Assembly: GCA_013416435.1 (NCBI GenBank)
Contig: JACCEN010000002.1
Span: 186,001 to 250,000 of the forward strand
Direction of reading: 5' to 3'
From: Alcaligenaceae bacterium
GTDB taxonomy: Bacteria; Pseudomonadota; Gammaproteobacteria; Burkholderiales; Burkholderiaceae_B
Length of the DNA: 64,000 bases
Positions 55,664-63,966 of the stretch are shown here, piece by piece. Both the position numbers and the translations under genes were made by a program. Each line of letters starts with the position of its first letter. Position 1 is the stretch's first letter. The notes under the pieces were generated by a model that worked only from the letters and a program-made list of their open reading frames with translations, did not search any database and was not told the DNA's origin.

Positions 55664-56491
55664 ATGCCTGAACTGCCAGAAGTCGAAACCACGCGTCGCG
55701 GAATTGCGACGATTATGCCCGGACGGACGCTTCGGCGTTTCCTTGTCCACGAAACCCGGATGCGCTGGCCGGTTCCCGAGCACCTTGCGCAAACCCTGAG
55801 CGGACATGTCGTGCAAAGCTGCGAACGCCGGGGCAAGTACCTGCTGATCAACTTCGAGCACGGCACCCAGATCATCCACTTGGGCATGTCAGGATCCTTG
55901 CGCAGCGCGCCGCTGGACGCCGACCTGCGCAAGCATGATCATGCCGAATGGCTGTTCGACGATGCGCGCTTCCTTTTGCATGATCCACGGCGCTTCGGCG
56001 CCATATTGTGGCATGCCGCCGCCGACGGCCCGGTCAGCGCCCACCCGCTGCTTGCCAAGCTCGGTGTCGAGCCCTTCGATCCCGGCTTCACGGGCGATTA
56101 CCTGCACAGCCGCCTGAAGGGAAAGACCCTGGCCGTCAAACAAGCGCTGCTGGCCGGGAACGTCGTCGTCGGGGCAGGCAACATCTACGCGTCGGAAGCC
56201 TTGTTCCGCGCGGGGATCGATCCTAGAACCAAGGCCGGAATGCTTTCGCGCCCGCGTTGCGAGCGGCTGGCGCAAGCCGTCCGCGATACGCTCGACGACG
56301 CGCTGGAGTCCGGCGGCAGCACGCTGCGCGACTACGTGAACGCGACGGGCCAACCGGGCGCCTATTTCGAGTTGCATGCCGCTGTTTACGAAAAACACGG
56401 CAAGCCTTGCCCGGCATGCTCCACACCCATACGGCGCATCGTCCAGGGTCAGCGCGCGACTTATTTTTGCCCGAGCTGTCAACGTCGTTGA
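55664..56491 (+). CDS. mutM: Formamidopyrimidine-DNA glycosylase
   Basis: It excises 8-oxoguanine and Fapy lesions. The mature catalytic N-terminus is PELPEVETTRRG (Pro2, Glu3). The helix-two-turn-helix region is AGNVVVGAGNIYASEALFRAGIDP, and the zinc finger cysteines are in CPACSTPIRRIVQGQRATYFCPSC. It is 275 aa; the true ATG is 55664, not the upstream frame at 55430. It is divergent from the TPR gene. Confidence 0.97.
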   Translation: MPELPEVETTRRGIATIMPGRTLRRFLVHETRMRWPVPEHLAQTLSGHVVQSCERRGKYLLINFEHGTQIIHLGMSGSLRSAPLDADLRKHDHAEWLFDDARFLLHDPRRFGAILWHAAADGPVSAHPLLAKLGVEPFDPGFTGDYLHSRLKGKTLAVKQALLAGNVVVGAGNIYASEALFRAGIDPRTKAGMLSRPRCERLAQAVRDTLDDALESGGSTLRDYVNATGQPGAYFELHAAVYEKHGKPCPACSTPIRRIVQGQRATYFCPSCQRR

Positions 56492-56574
56492 ATCGAAATT
56501 CGTTTATAACAAACACATTGAACATAAACGAATGCTGAGGTATATTTCATCCACCAACTGGAGGCTATATTTTC

Positions 56575-57528
56575 ATGAGCAAGCAATTTGCATCCCATGC
56601 CGACCTCGAAGACAAGGTCGTCTCGTTCGAAAAACTGTCGGACAACGCCTATGCCTACACGGCGGAAGGCGATCCCAATACCGGCATCATCGTCGGCGAC
56701 GACGCCGTGATGGTGATCGACACCCAGGCCACGCCCGTCATGGCCCAGGACGTCATCAAGCGGGTGCGCGAAGTTACCGACAAGCCCATCAAATACATCC
56801 TGCTGTCGCACTATCACGCCGTGCGCGTCCTGGGAGCATCCGCCTATAAAGCCCAGGAAATCATCGCCAGTCGCGACACCTACGACCTCATCGTCGAGCG
56901 CGGCGAACAGGACAAAGCCAGCGAAATCGGCCGCTTTCCACGGCTATTCCGCAACGTCGAGTCCGTGCCTCCGGGCCTGACCTGGCCCACCATTACCTTC
57001 GACGGCGAAATGACGGTCGACCTGGGCAATCTCGAAGTCCATATCATGCAGGTGGGCCGCGGCCACACCAAGGGCGACACCATCGCATGGCTGCCCGAGC
57101 AGCGCATCCTGTTCGCGGGCGACCTGGTCGAATATCAATCGACGCCCTATGCCGGCGACTGCTATTTCCGCGAATGGCCCCTCACCCTGGACACCCTGGC
57201 CGAGTTCAAGGCCGAAAAGATGGTGCCGGGCCGCGGGCCGGCGCTGAAGTCCGCCGATGAAGTCCGCAAGGGCCTGGCCGGCACGCGCGCCTTCCTGACC
57301 GACCTGTATTCCAGCGTGAACTCCGGCGTGGCCGAAGGCAAGGACCTGAAGACCATCTACCGCGAGACCTACGACTTCATGAAGCCTCGCTATTCGGACT
57401 GGGTCATCTTCGATCACTGCATGCCCTTCGACGTCTCGCGCGCCTACGACGAAGCCACCGGCTACGACGATCCCCGCATCTGGACGGCCGAGCGCGACAT
57501 CGAAATGTGGAAGCAGCTCGAAGGCTGA
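56575..57528 (+). CDS. MBL-fold hydrolase-like protein with altered metal motif
   Basis: A 317-aa metallo-beta-lactamase fold. The usual HxHxDH is SHYHAVR: His79 and His81 are present but the Asp and next His are Val83 and Arg84, so one metal site is lost. Later ligand-type residues remain at GRGHTKGD (His164) and FAGDLV (Asp183). GGAGG precedes the ATG by about 10 nt. It heads a set leading to the flavin hydroxylase, hmgA and fahA, so it probably acts on a ring-cleavage or thioester intermediate. Function inferred only from context. Confidence 0.82.
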   Translation: MSKQFASHADLEDKVVSFEKLSDNAYAYTAEGDPNTGIIVGDDAVMVIDTQATPVMAQDVIKRVREVTDKPIKYILLSHYHAVRVLGASAYKAQEIIASRDTYDLIVERGEQDKASEIGRFPRLFRNVESVPPGLTWPTITFDGEMTVDLGNLEVHIMQVGRGHTKGDTIAWLPEQRILFAGDLVEYQSTPYAGDCYFREWPLTLDTLAEFKAEKMVPGRGPALKSADEVRKGLAGTRAFLTDLYSSVNSGVAEGKDLKTIYRETYDFMKPRYSDWVIFDHCMPFDVSRAYDEATGYDDPRIWTAERDIEMWKQLEG

Positions 57529-57537
57529 CGCGTCGAT

Positions 57538-57581
57538 GGGGTCGGACCCATGGGGTCGGACCCCGTACGGGGTCCGACCCC
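57538..57581. repeat. Nested palindrome 10 (compound copy)
   Basis: A compound copy (GGGGTCGGACCC, then GGGGTCGGACCCC / GGGGTCCGACCCC), a subfamily with G/C at the arm centre, 9 nt after the MBL gene's stop and just before the hydroxylase ribosome binding site. Confidence 0.9.
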
Positions 57582-57602
57582 TAAGATACAGAGGAGTAAA
57601 AG

Positions 57603-59285
57603 GTGGAAGAGACGAACTACCAGACTCTCGAGCTCGCCTATGCGCCGCCCCCGGCGCAGCCGGACGCGCACCGGCCGGTCGTCATCGTCGGCGCCGGCCC
57701 CGTCGGCATGACGATGGCGCTCGACCTGGCTCGGCGCGGCATGCCTGTGCTGGTCCTGGATGACGACAACAAATTGTCCGCGGGCTCGCGCGCGATCTGC
57801 TTCGCCAAGCGCACGCTGGACATCTGGGACCGCCTGGACGTGGGCGAACGCATGCTGCAGAAAGGCGTCTCCTGGAATGTCGGCCGCGTGTTCTTCAAGG
57901 ACGAGGAAGTCTGGCGTTTCGATCTTCTTCCCGAACAAGGCCATCGCCGCCCCGCCTTCATCAACCTGCAGCAATATTATTGCGAAGGCTATCTGTATGA
58001 AGCAGCGGCCGCCCATCCCAATATCGAGCTGCGCTGGAAGCACAAGGTGGCAAGCGTCGAACAGCGCGTAGCGGGTGTGGCGGTCACGGTGGAGACACCC
58101 GATGGCGCCTATTCGCTGACGGCGGATTGGCTGATTGCTTGCGATGGCGCGCGTTCGCCCGTACGCAAGATGATGGGCCAGGAAAGCCGTGGCCGGATCT
58201 TCCGCGATCGCTTCCTGATCGCCGACATCAAGATGGAGGCCGATTTCCCGACGGAGCGCTGGTTCTGGTTCGATCCGCCCTTTCATCCCAATCAGTCCGT
58301 GCTGCTGCACAGCCAGCCCGACAATGTCTGGCGCATCGATTTCCAGCTTGGCTGGGACGCGGATCCGGCCGAAGAGGTCAAACCCGAAAACGTTGGGCCG
58401 CGCATACGCGCGCTGCTGGGGGACGACGTCAAGTTCCAGCTCGAATGGGTAAGCGTCTATACCTTCGCATGCGAACGCATGGACCAATTCCGCCACGGAC
58501 GCGTGGTCTTCGCCGGCGATTCCGCCCACCGCGTATCGCCGTTCGGCGCGCGCGGCGCGAACAGCGGCGTACAGGACGCCGATAACCTGGGCTGGAAGCT
58601 GGCGCTCGTGCATCGCGGCCTGGCGCCGGAAAGCCTCATCGACACGTACCGCGACGAACGCGAGCTGGCGGCCGACGAGAACATCCGGAACTCATCCCGG
58701 TCGACCGACTTCATCACCCCCAAGAGCGAGATCAGCCTGCTGTTCCGGAACATGACGCTCGAATTGGCGAAAGAGCATCCCTTTGCCCGTACGCTCGTGA
58801 ACAGCGGACGGCTGTCCACGCCTACCTTCTATACCCAGTCCCGCCTCAACACACCCGACGTCTATTCGTTCAGCAAGGATCTGCCGCTGGGCGCCGTGGC
58901 GCCCGACGGCCCCGTCACCGCCAACGGCGAGCGCGGCTGGTGGCTGGCGCAACTGGACGGCCGCTTCGTGGTGGCGGTCATGTGCAATACACATCTGCCC
59001 ACGGCCGCTGCGCTCGAAGAACTGCGCTCGCTGCAGGATCATCCTGTTGGCGTGAAGGTCGTGCTGGTCCTGTCCCCCGCGCTGGCGCAAAGAGCGCCCA
59101 ACGGTTTCGCCTGGGTCGAGGACCACGAAATGGTCGTCACCCGCCGCTACGATGCGCTGGACAGCGCCTGCTATCTGATACGCCCCGATCAGCACATCGC
59201 CGCACGCTGGCGTTCGATTTCCCTGCCGGCCATCCTAGACTCACTGAACCGCGCCATAGACGCTGCATCCGGGAGCGCATCATGA
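57603..59285 (+). CDS. FAD-dependent aromatic hydroxylase (MhpA/MhaA-like)
   Basis: A 560-aa class A flavoprotein monooxygenase. The FAD Rossmann motif is VVIVGAGPVGMTMALDLARRG near residue 25, the DG motif is DWLIACDGARSPVRKMMG, and the GD motif is VVFAGDSAHRVSPFGARGANSGVQDADNLGWKL. It starts with GTG after GAGGAG. Its size (about 63 kDa), the overlapping small downstream gene and the following hmgA resemble the 3-hydroxyphenylacetate 6-hydroxylase pair MhaA-MhaB of Pseudomonas putida U, whose product is homogentisate. The substrate is inferred, not proven. Confidence 0.88.
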   Translation: MEETNYQTLELAYAPPPAQPDAHRPVVIVGAGPVGMTMALDLARRGMPVLVLDDDNKLSAGSRAICFAKRTLDIWDRLDVGERMLQKGVSWNVGRVFFKDEEVWRFDLLPEQGHRRPAFINLQQYYCEGYLYEAAAAHPNIELRWKHKVASVEQRVAGVAVTVETPDGAYSLTADWLIACDGARSPVRKMMGQESRGRIFRDRFLIADIKMEADFPTERWFWFDPPFHPNQSVLLHSQPDNVWRIDFQLGWDADPAEEVKPENVGPRIRALLGDDVKFQLEWVSVYTFACERMDQFRHGRVVFAGDSAHRVSPFGARGANSGVQDADNLGWKLALVHRGLAPESLIDTYRDERELAADENIRNSSRSTDFITPKSEISLLFRNMTLELAKEHPFARTLVNSGRLSTPTFYTQSRLNTPDVYSFSKDLPLGAVAPDGPVTANGERGWWLAQLDGRFVVAVMCNTHLPTAAALEELRSLQDHPVGVKVVLVLSPALAQRAPNGFAWVEDHEMVVTRRYDALDSACYLIRPDQHIAARWRSISLPAILDSLNRAIDAASGSAS

Positions 59286-59494
59286 CCCGCAACCGCCTGA
59301 ACTCCCAACCGAACTTTCCCGTGCCGGACGATTTCTACGAACGCCTCATCGAAGCGCATCGCGATCTCAGCACGGCGCAAAGCCATGCCATGAATGCGGC
59401 GCTGGTGCTGCTGCTTTCCAACCACATTGGCGATCTCGACGTCGTCTCCGACGCCCTGGACAAGGCGCGTGCTTCCGTCCAGTCCCTGGCCTGA
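59282..59494 (+). CDS. Small helical protein (DUF2783-like), possible hydroxylase coupling protein
   Basis: A 70-aa protein (about 7.7 kDa) whose ATG overlaps the hydroxylase stop by 4 nt. The sequence FPVPDDFYERLIEAHRDLSTAQSHAMNAALVLLLSNHIGD looks all-helical and resembles the DUF2783 group. The size and position match MhaB, the small coupling protein of 3-hydroxyphenylacetate hydroxylase. No cofactor motif is visible. The functional suggestion is from context. Confidence 0.72.
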   Translation: MTRNRLNSQPNFPVPDDFYERLIEAHRDLSTAQSHAMNAALVLLLSNHIGDLDVVSDALDKARASVQSLA

Positions 59495-59518
59495 CGCCAT
59501 TCTTCCACAGGAACCACC

Positions 59519-60820
59519 ATGAGCGAACTCAAGTACCAATCCGGTTTCGGCAATCACTGCGCCACGGAAGCGCTGCCCGGCGCCTTGCCCGAGGGCCGGA
59601 ATTCCCCACAGGTCTGCCCTTACGGTCTCTACGCCGAGCAACTGTCCGGCACGGCGTTCACGGTTGCCCGTGCGGAAAATCGCCGGTCCTGGCTGTACCG
59701 TATCCGGCCGACCGCCCTGCAAGGCGCGTTCGAGCGCTTCGACGGCATCAAGGGCTGGACCAACACCTTCGGCAACGGTCCGGTCACACCCAACCGCCTG
59801 CGCTGGAATCCGCTCGACATCCCCACGGCGCCCACAGACTTCCTCGAAGGCATGCACACCTGGGCGGGCAATGGACATTGCGACGACCAGATCGGCGTCA
59901 GCATCAACCTGTACGCTGCCAACCGTTCCATGAAGAATCGCATCTTCTACAACGCCGACGCAGAGATGATGTTCGTGCCGCAGCAAGGACGCGTGCGCCT
60001 GGCCACCGAGCTCGGGCTCATGGACGTCATCCCCATGGAGATCGCCGTCATCCCGCGCGGCGTACGCTTTCGCGTCGAACTCCTGGACGCCGACGCCCGT
60101 GGCTATGTGCTGGAAAATTTCGGCGCGCCCATGCGCCTGCCGGAACTCGGCCCGATCGGCTCGAACGGCATGGCCAATGCCCGCGACTTTGAAACTCCGG
60201 TCGCATGGTATGAAGACATCGAAGGCGAGCACGAACTCATCGCCAAGTTCACAGGCGGCTTCTGGCGCACCGTGCTCCAGCATTCGCCGCTGGATGTCGT
60301 CGCCTGGCACGGCACCCACGCGCCCTACAAATATGATCTGCGCAAGTACAACGCCATCGGATCCATCAGCTTCGACCATCCCGATCCGTGCATCTTCACC
60401 GTCCTGACCTCGCCTTCCGACACCCCGGGCGCAGCCAACATGGACTTCGCCATTTTCCCGCCGCGCATCCTGGCCATGGAAAACACCTTCCGGCCACCCT
60501 GGTTCCACCGCAATATCGCGGGCGAGTTCATGGGCCTGATCCATGGCGAGTACGACGCGAAGGCCGAAGGCTTCACGCCGGGCGGCGCCAGCCTGCACAA
60601 CTGCATGACGCCTCACGGCCCGGACGCAGGCACCTTCGAGAAGGCGTCATCCGCGGACCTCAGCCAACCCGCCTATATTCGCGACACCATGGCGTTCATG
60701 TTCGAGACGCGGCGCATCATCCGGCCGACCGATGCGGCCATGTCGTCCAGCACGATGCAAAGCAACTATGATGCGGTATGGTCGGATCTGAAGAAGCATT
60801 TCAATCCGAACAAGCCCTAG
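59519..60820 (+). CDS. hmgA: Homogentisate 1,2-dioxygenase
   Basis: This non-heme Fe(II) enzyme opens homogentisate to maleylacetoacetate. The 433-aa protein has [26 protein letters not shown] and [12 protein letters not shown] at the N-terminus, and the iron-binding region [23 protein letters not shown] with NCMTPHGPD downstream. AGGAACC lies upstream of the ATG. Adjacent to fahA, as usual in Burkholderiales. No maleylacetoacetate isomerase is in the window. Confidence 0.97.
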   Translation: MSELKYQSGFGNHCATEALPGALPEGRNSPQVCPYGLYAEQLSGTAFTVARAENRRSWLYRIRPTALQGAFERFDGIKGWTNTFGNGPVTPNRLRWNPLDIPTAPTDFLEGMHTWAGNGHCDDQIGVSINLYAANRSMKNRIFYNADAEMMFVPQQGRVRLATELGLMDVIPMEIAVIPRGVRFRVELLDADARGYVLENFGAPMRLPELGPIGSNGMANARDFETPVAWYEDIEGEHELIAKFTGGFWRTVLQHSPLDVVAWHGTHAPYKYDLRKYNAIGSISFDHPDPCIFTVLTSPSDTPGAANMDFAIFPPRILAMENTFRPPWFHRNIAGEFMGLIHGEYDAKAEGFTPGGASLHNCMTPHGPDAGTFEKASSADLSQPAYIRDTMAFMFETRRIIRPTDAAMSSSTMQSNYDAVWSDLKKHFNPNKP

Positions 60821-60904
60821 GGGTCAGACCCCCTACGGGGTCTGACCCCATATGATGCCGTACGGGGTCTGACCCCATATGATGCCGTACGGGGTCTGAC
60901 CCCA
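60820..60904. repeat. Nested palindrome 11 with two tandem half-copies
   Basis: A full copy (60820-60849) begins at the last base of the hmgA stop. Two tandem 27-bp units follow, each GTACGGGGTCTGACCCC plus ATATGATGCC, so only the right arm was re-amplified. The array lies between hmgA and fahA, which otherwise would be contiguous. Confidence 0.93.
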
Positions 60905-60966
60905 TATGACCCCGCCTCCGGCGTCAACAGGCCTTAAAGCTCTAACCGCATCGACAGGACCAGTAC

Positions 60967-62286
60967 ATGTCTTATCTGAATGAAACTCACGACCCGGCGC
61001 TCCAAAGCTGGGTCGCTTCCGCCAACGTCGCCGACAACGGCTTCCCCATTCAAAACCTGCCGTTCGGCGTATTCCGGCCGGCCGGCACCACCGAAGGCTT
61101 CCGCCCCGGCGTCGCCATCGGTGACTCCGTGCTCGATCTGGATGCGCTGGCACGGCAGGAGCCATGGTCGGGCAAGGCGGCCGCGGCGTTGGCCGCCTGC
61201 AAATCGGACAAGCTGAACAGCCTCATGGCGCTCGATCCCGCGCACTGGTCCGCGCTGCGCCTCGAACTATCGCGGGCGCTGCGCGCCGGCTCCGCCCTGC
61301 AGGCTAAGATCGAGCCCTTGCTCCACAAGCTGGCCAACGTCGAACTGACGCTGCCCGCGCACATCGGCGACTATACGGACTTCTACATTTCCGTGCATCA
61401 TGCCACGGCGGTCGGCAAGCAGTTCCGTCCCGACAATCCCCTGCTTCCCAATTACAAATGGGTGCCGATCGGCTATCACGGCCGCGCGTCCAGCATTGGC
61501 GTTTCAGGCCAGGCATTCCCTCGCCCTGTGGGCCAGACCCGCCCTTCGACGGAAGGCGGCCAGCCCAATTTCGGCCCCTGCCAGCGCCTGGACTACGAGC
61601 TCGAACTGGGCATCTTTGTGGGACAAGGCAACACGCAGGGCGACCGCGTCGCCATCGGGCAGGCCGAATCCAATGTCTTCGGGCTCTGCATCCTGAACGA
61701 CTGGTCGGCGCGCGACCTGCAGGCCTGGGAATATCAGCCGCTGGGCCCCTTCCTGGCCAAGAACTTCGCCAGCACGATCTCGCCCTGGATCGTCACCCTT
61801 GAAGCCCTGGCCCCCTTCCGCGTGGCATTCGAGCGGGATGCGGCCGATCCCCAGCCATTGCCGTATCTCACCTCGCCGGAAAACCAGGCCTCGGGCGCAT
61901 TCGACGTCCAGCTCCAGGTATTGCTCAGCACCGAAAAATCCCGCGCGCAGGGGGCGGCTCCCGCACTGCTGTCCAGCAGCAATTTCAAGGATGCCTACTG
62001 GAGCGTCGCGCAGCTGATCACCCATCACACGGTCAACGGCTGCAACCTGCAGCCCGGCGACCTCCTGGGCACCGGTACGCTGTCGGGACCGGAAAAGGGC
62101 CAGGAAGGTTCGCTGCTGGAAATCAACGGCGGCGGGAAGCATCCGGTTCAATTGCCGTGGGGCGAAGAACGCAATTTCCTGGAAGACAACGACGAGGTCG
62201 TCCTCCGCGCGGCATGCCGCAAGCAAGGCTATCCGACCATCAGCTTCGGGGAAAGCGCGGGCAGGGTCCTGCCCGCGAAGAGTTGA
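60967..62286 (+). CDS. fahA: Fumarylacetoacetase
   Basis: It hydrolyses fumarylacetoacetate to fumarate and acetoacetate, the last step of tyrosine/homogentisate breakdown. The 439-aa protein has the N-terminal FAH domain and the metal site region YTDFYISVHHATAVGKQFRP, ELELGIFVGQGN and NDWSARDLQAWEYQPLGPFLAKNFASTISPW. AGGA precedes the ATG. Confidence 0.97.
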   Translation: MSYLNETHDPALQSWVASANVADNGFPIQNLPFGVFRPAGTTEGFRPGVAIGDSVLDLDALARQEPWSGKAAAALAACKSDKLNSLMALDPAHWSALRLELSRALRAGSALQAKIEPLLHKLANVELTLPAHIGDYTDFYISVHHATAVGKQFRPDNPLLPNYKWVPIGYHGRASSIGVSGQAFPRPVGQTRPSTEGGQPNFGPCQRLDYELELGIFVGQGNTQGDRVAIGQAESNVFGLCILNDWSARDLQAWEYQPLGPFLAKNFASTISPWIVTLEALAPFRVAFERDAADPQPLPYLTSPENQASGAFDVQLQVLLSTEKSRAQGAAPALLSSSNFKDAYWSVAQLITHHTVNGCNLQPGDLLGTGTLSGPEKGQEGSLLEINGGGKHPVQLPWGEERNFLEDNDEVVLRAACRKQGYPTISFGESAGRVLPAKS

Positions 62287-62432
62287 GGGGTCAGACCCCA
62301 TACGGGGTCTGACCCCAATGCTGAATCGACGATGACCTTTGACAAGGGGTCAGACCCCGTACGGGGTCTGACCCCAAGCTGAATCGACGATGGCCTTTGA
62401 TGGGGGTCAGACCCCATGCGGGGTCTGACCCC
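62287..62432. repeat. Nested-palindrome array 12
   Basis: Three copies (62287-62316, 62346-62375, 62403-62432) with start-to-start period 59 and 57 bp. The linkers share GCTGAATCGACGATG and CCTTTGA, so the full unit is amplified in tandem. It lies between convergent fahA and the GlcD-type oxidase; the third copy encodes the oxidase C-terminus and stop. Confidence 0.96.
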
Positions 62433-63843
62433 TTGCCAGCACTTTGCCCGGATTCATCAGCCCTTGCGGATCCAGCGCGTCCTTGATGCGCCGCATCAGC
62501 GCCATTTCGACCGGATCCTTGTAGCGAGGCAGGACGTCGCGCTTCAGTTGACCCACCCCATGCTCCGCGCTGATCGAGCCATGGAAGCGATGCACGCTGT
62601 CGTGCACGACGTCGTAGACGTCGGACTGCCGGGACAGCAGCTCTTCCTCGGTGTATGCCTCGCCCCGCGCCACGTTGTAGTGCAGGTTGCCGTCGCCCAG
62701 ATGGCCGAAGATCACATTCCGGATGCCGGGGAATTTTTCCTGCAAGGCGGCATTGGTGGATTCGACGAATTCCGCCATGCGCGACACGGGAATCGACACA
62801 TCGTGCTTGATGCTTTTGCCGAACTCCTTTTCGGACAGCGGGATGCTTTCGCGCAAATGCCATAACGCCCGGCTCTGGGTGATGTTCTCGGCGATCACCG
62901 CATCCTTGGCGAGGCCCGCCTCGAGCATCTCGCCCACCACCGCCTCGAAGCGCTCGCGGGCATGATCGGCGCTTTCGCTGTCGGACAGCTCCAGCAGCGC
63001 ATACCAGGGCAAGGCGGCGGCCGCGCCCTCGAAGGGGATGCGCTGCTGCGGATAGCACTTGACGACCCCCTGCAGGCAATCGCCTGCGATGAGCTCGAAG
63101 CCGGTCAGCGCCGCCCCGAAGCCATTGCGTGCCAGCGACAGCGCCGCCACGGCGTCCTTGACGGATTCCAGCGCGATCAAGGCCGTGCATGACGCGACCG
63201 GCGGGGGATACAGCTTGACGGTGGCGGCGGTGATGATGCCCAGTGTGCCTTCGCTGCCCACATACAGATTGCGCAAGTCGTAGCCGGTGTTGTCCTTGCG
63301 CAGTCCCTTCAGCCCGTGCATCACGTCGCCTTCGGCGGTGACGACCTCCAGGCCCAGCACCAGGTCCCTGGCGTTGCCGTAGCGCAGCACCTGCGTGCCG
63401 CCGGCATTGGTGGCCAGATTGCCGCCTATGGTGCAGCTGCCCTCTGCCGCCAGGCTGAGCGGGAACAGCCGCCCCGCTTCTCGGGCGGCCTGCTGCACGG
63501 CTTGAAGAATACAGCCTGCTTCGACCACCATCGTGTCATTGTCGGTATCGATGCCGCGCACCCGATTCATTCGAACAAGCGAAATGACCACGGCCTTGCC
63601 GTCCGCGTCGGGCGTGGCGCCGCCGCACAAGCCCGTGTTTCCGCCTTGCGGCACCATGGGAATCTTGTTGGCGACGCACCAGCGCACCACCTGCGCAACC
63701 TCATCCGTCGTGCCGGGCCTGACCACCGCCAGCGCGGCGCCGCTGTAGCGGCCGCGCCAGTCGACCGTGTAGGGCTCTGCATCCGCCCCCGTCAACACAT
63801 GCTGCTTGCCCAGGATCCGAACCAGTTCATCTGTTTGACTCAT
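62407..63843 (-). CDS. FAD-linked oxidase, GlcD/D-2-hydroxyacid dehydrogenase type
   Basis: A 478-aa VAO-type flavoprotein. The FAD-binding PCMH domain shows VRPGTTDEVAQVVRWC, PMVPQGGNTGLCGGATP, GSCTIGGNLATNAGGTQVLRYGNARDLVLGLEVV and YVGSEGTLGIITAATVKL. The C-terminal FAD-oxidase domain ends with HGVGQLKRDVLP and LDPQGLMNPGKVL. It may oxidise D-lactate, glycolate or D-2-hydroxyglutarate; the closest pattern is the single-subunit D-2-hydroxyglutarate/D-lactate type. The start at 63843 follows GGAAGG by 7 nt. The last residues (RGQTPHGV) are repeat-encoded and follow the family's usual end NPGKVL. Confidence 0.9.
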   Translation of the reverse strand: MSQTDELVRILGKQHVLTGADAEPYTVDWRGRYSGAALAVVRPGTTDEVAQVVRWCVANKIPMVPQGGNTGLCGGATPDADGKAVVISLVRMNRVRGIDTDNDTMVVEAGCILQAVQQAAREAGRLFPLSLAAEGSCTIGGNLATNAGGTQVLRYGNARDLVLGLEVVTAEGDVMHGLKGLRKDNTGYDLRNLYVGSEGTLGIITAATVKLYPPPVASCTALIALESVKDAVAALSLARNGFGAALTGFELIAGDCLQGVVKCYPQQRIPFEGAAAALPWYALLELSDSESADHARERFEAVVGEMLEAGLAKDAVIAENITQSRALWHLRESIPLSEKEFGKSIKHDVSIPVSRMAEFVESTNAALQEKFPGIRNVIFGHLGDGNLHYNVARGEAYTEEELLSRQSDVYDVVHDSVHRFHGSISAEHGVGQLKRDVLPRYKDPVEMALMRRIKDALDPQGLMNPGKVLARGQTPHGV

Positions 63844-63950
63844 TGCGCGCCTTCCGAAAACCAATGTGACGGCCATTTTAAAGCACAAGGGCGGCGCACC
63901 GCGGCGCCCTTCGGCAGCCTTGCGGGCACTTCAACGCAGAATCCGGGATA

Positions 63951-63966
63951 ATCCTGTTTACAGGAT
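63951..63966. promoter_or_regulatory. Perfect palindrome upstream of a gene leaving the window
   Basis: ATCCTG-TTTA-CAGGAT is a perfect 6-bp-arm palindrome. It lies 21 nt before a possible GTG start at 63987 that is preceded by CAAGGA. It resembles a short operator; LexA boxes have wider spacing. The downstream gene cannot be identified from 14 bases. The remainder of 63844-63950 shows nothing further. Confidence 0.35.

Noticed and set aside
8370-62432. Nested palindromes as a second CRISPR-like array.
   Set aside because: Linkers within an array are repeated rather than unique, copies are scattered between unrelated genes and no leader or associated genes exist.
63951-63966. LexA (SOS) box at the right edge.
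   Set aside because: The palindrome ATCCTG-TTTA-CAGGAT has only 2 bp between CTGT and ACAG, whereas LexA boxes need 8. It is kept only as an unassigned operator-like site.
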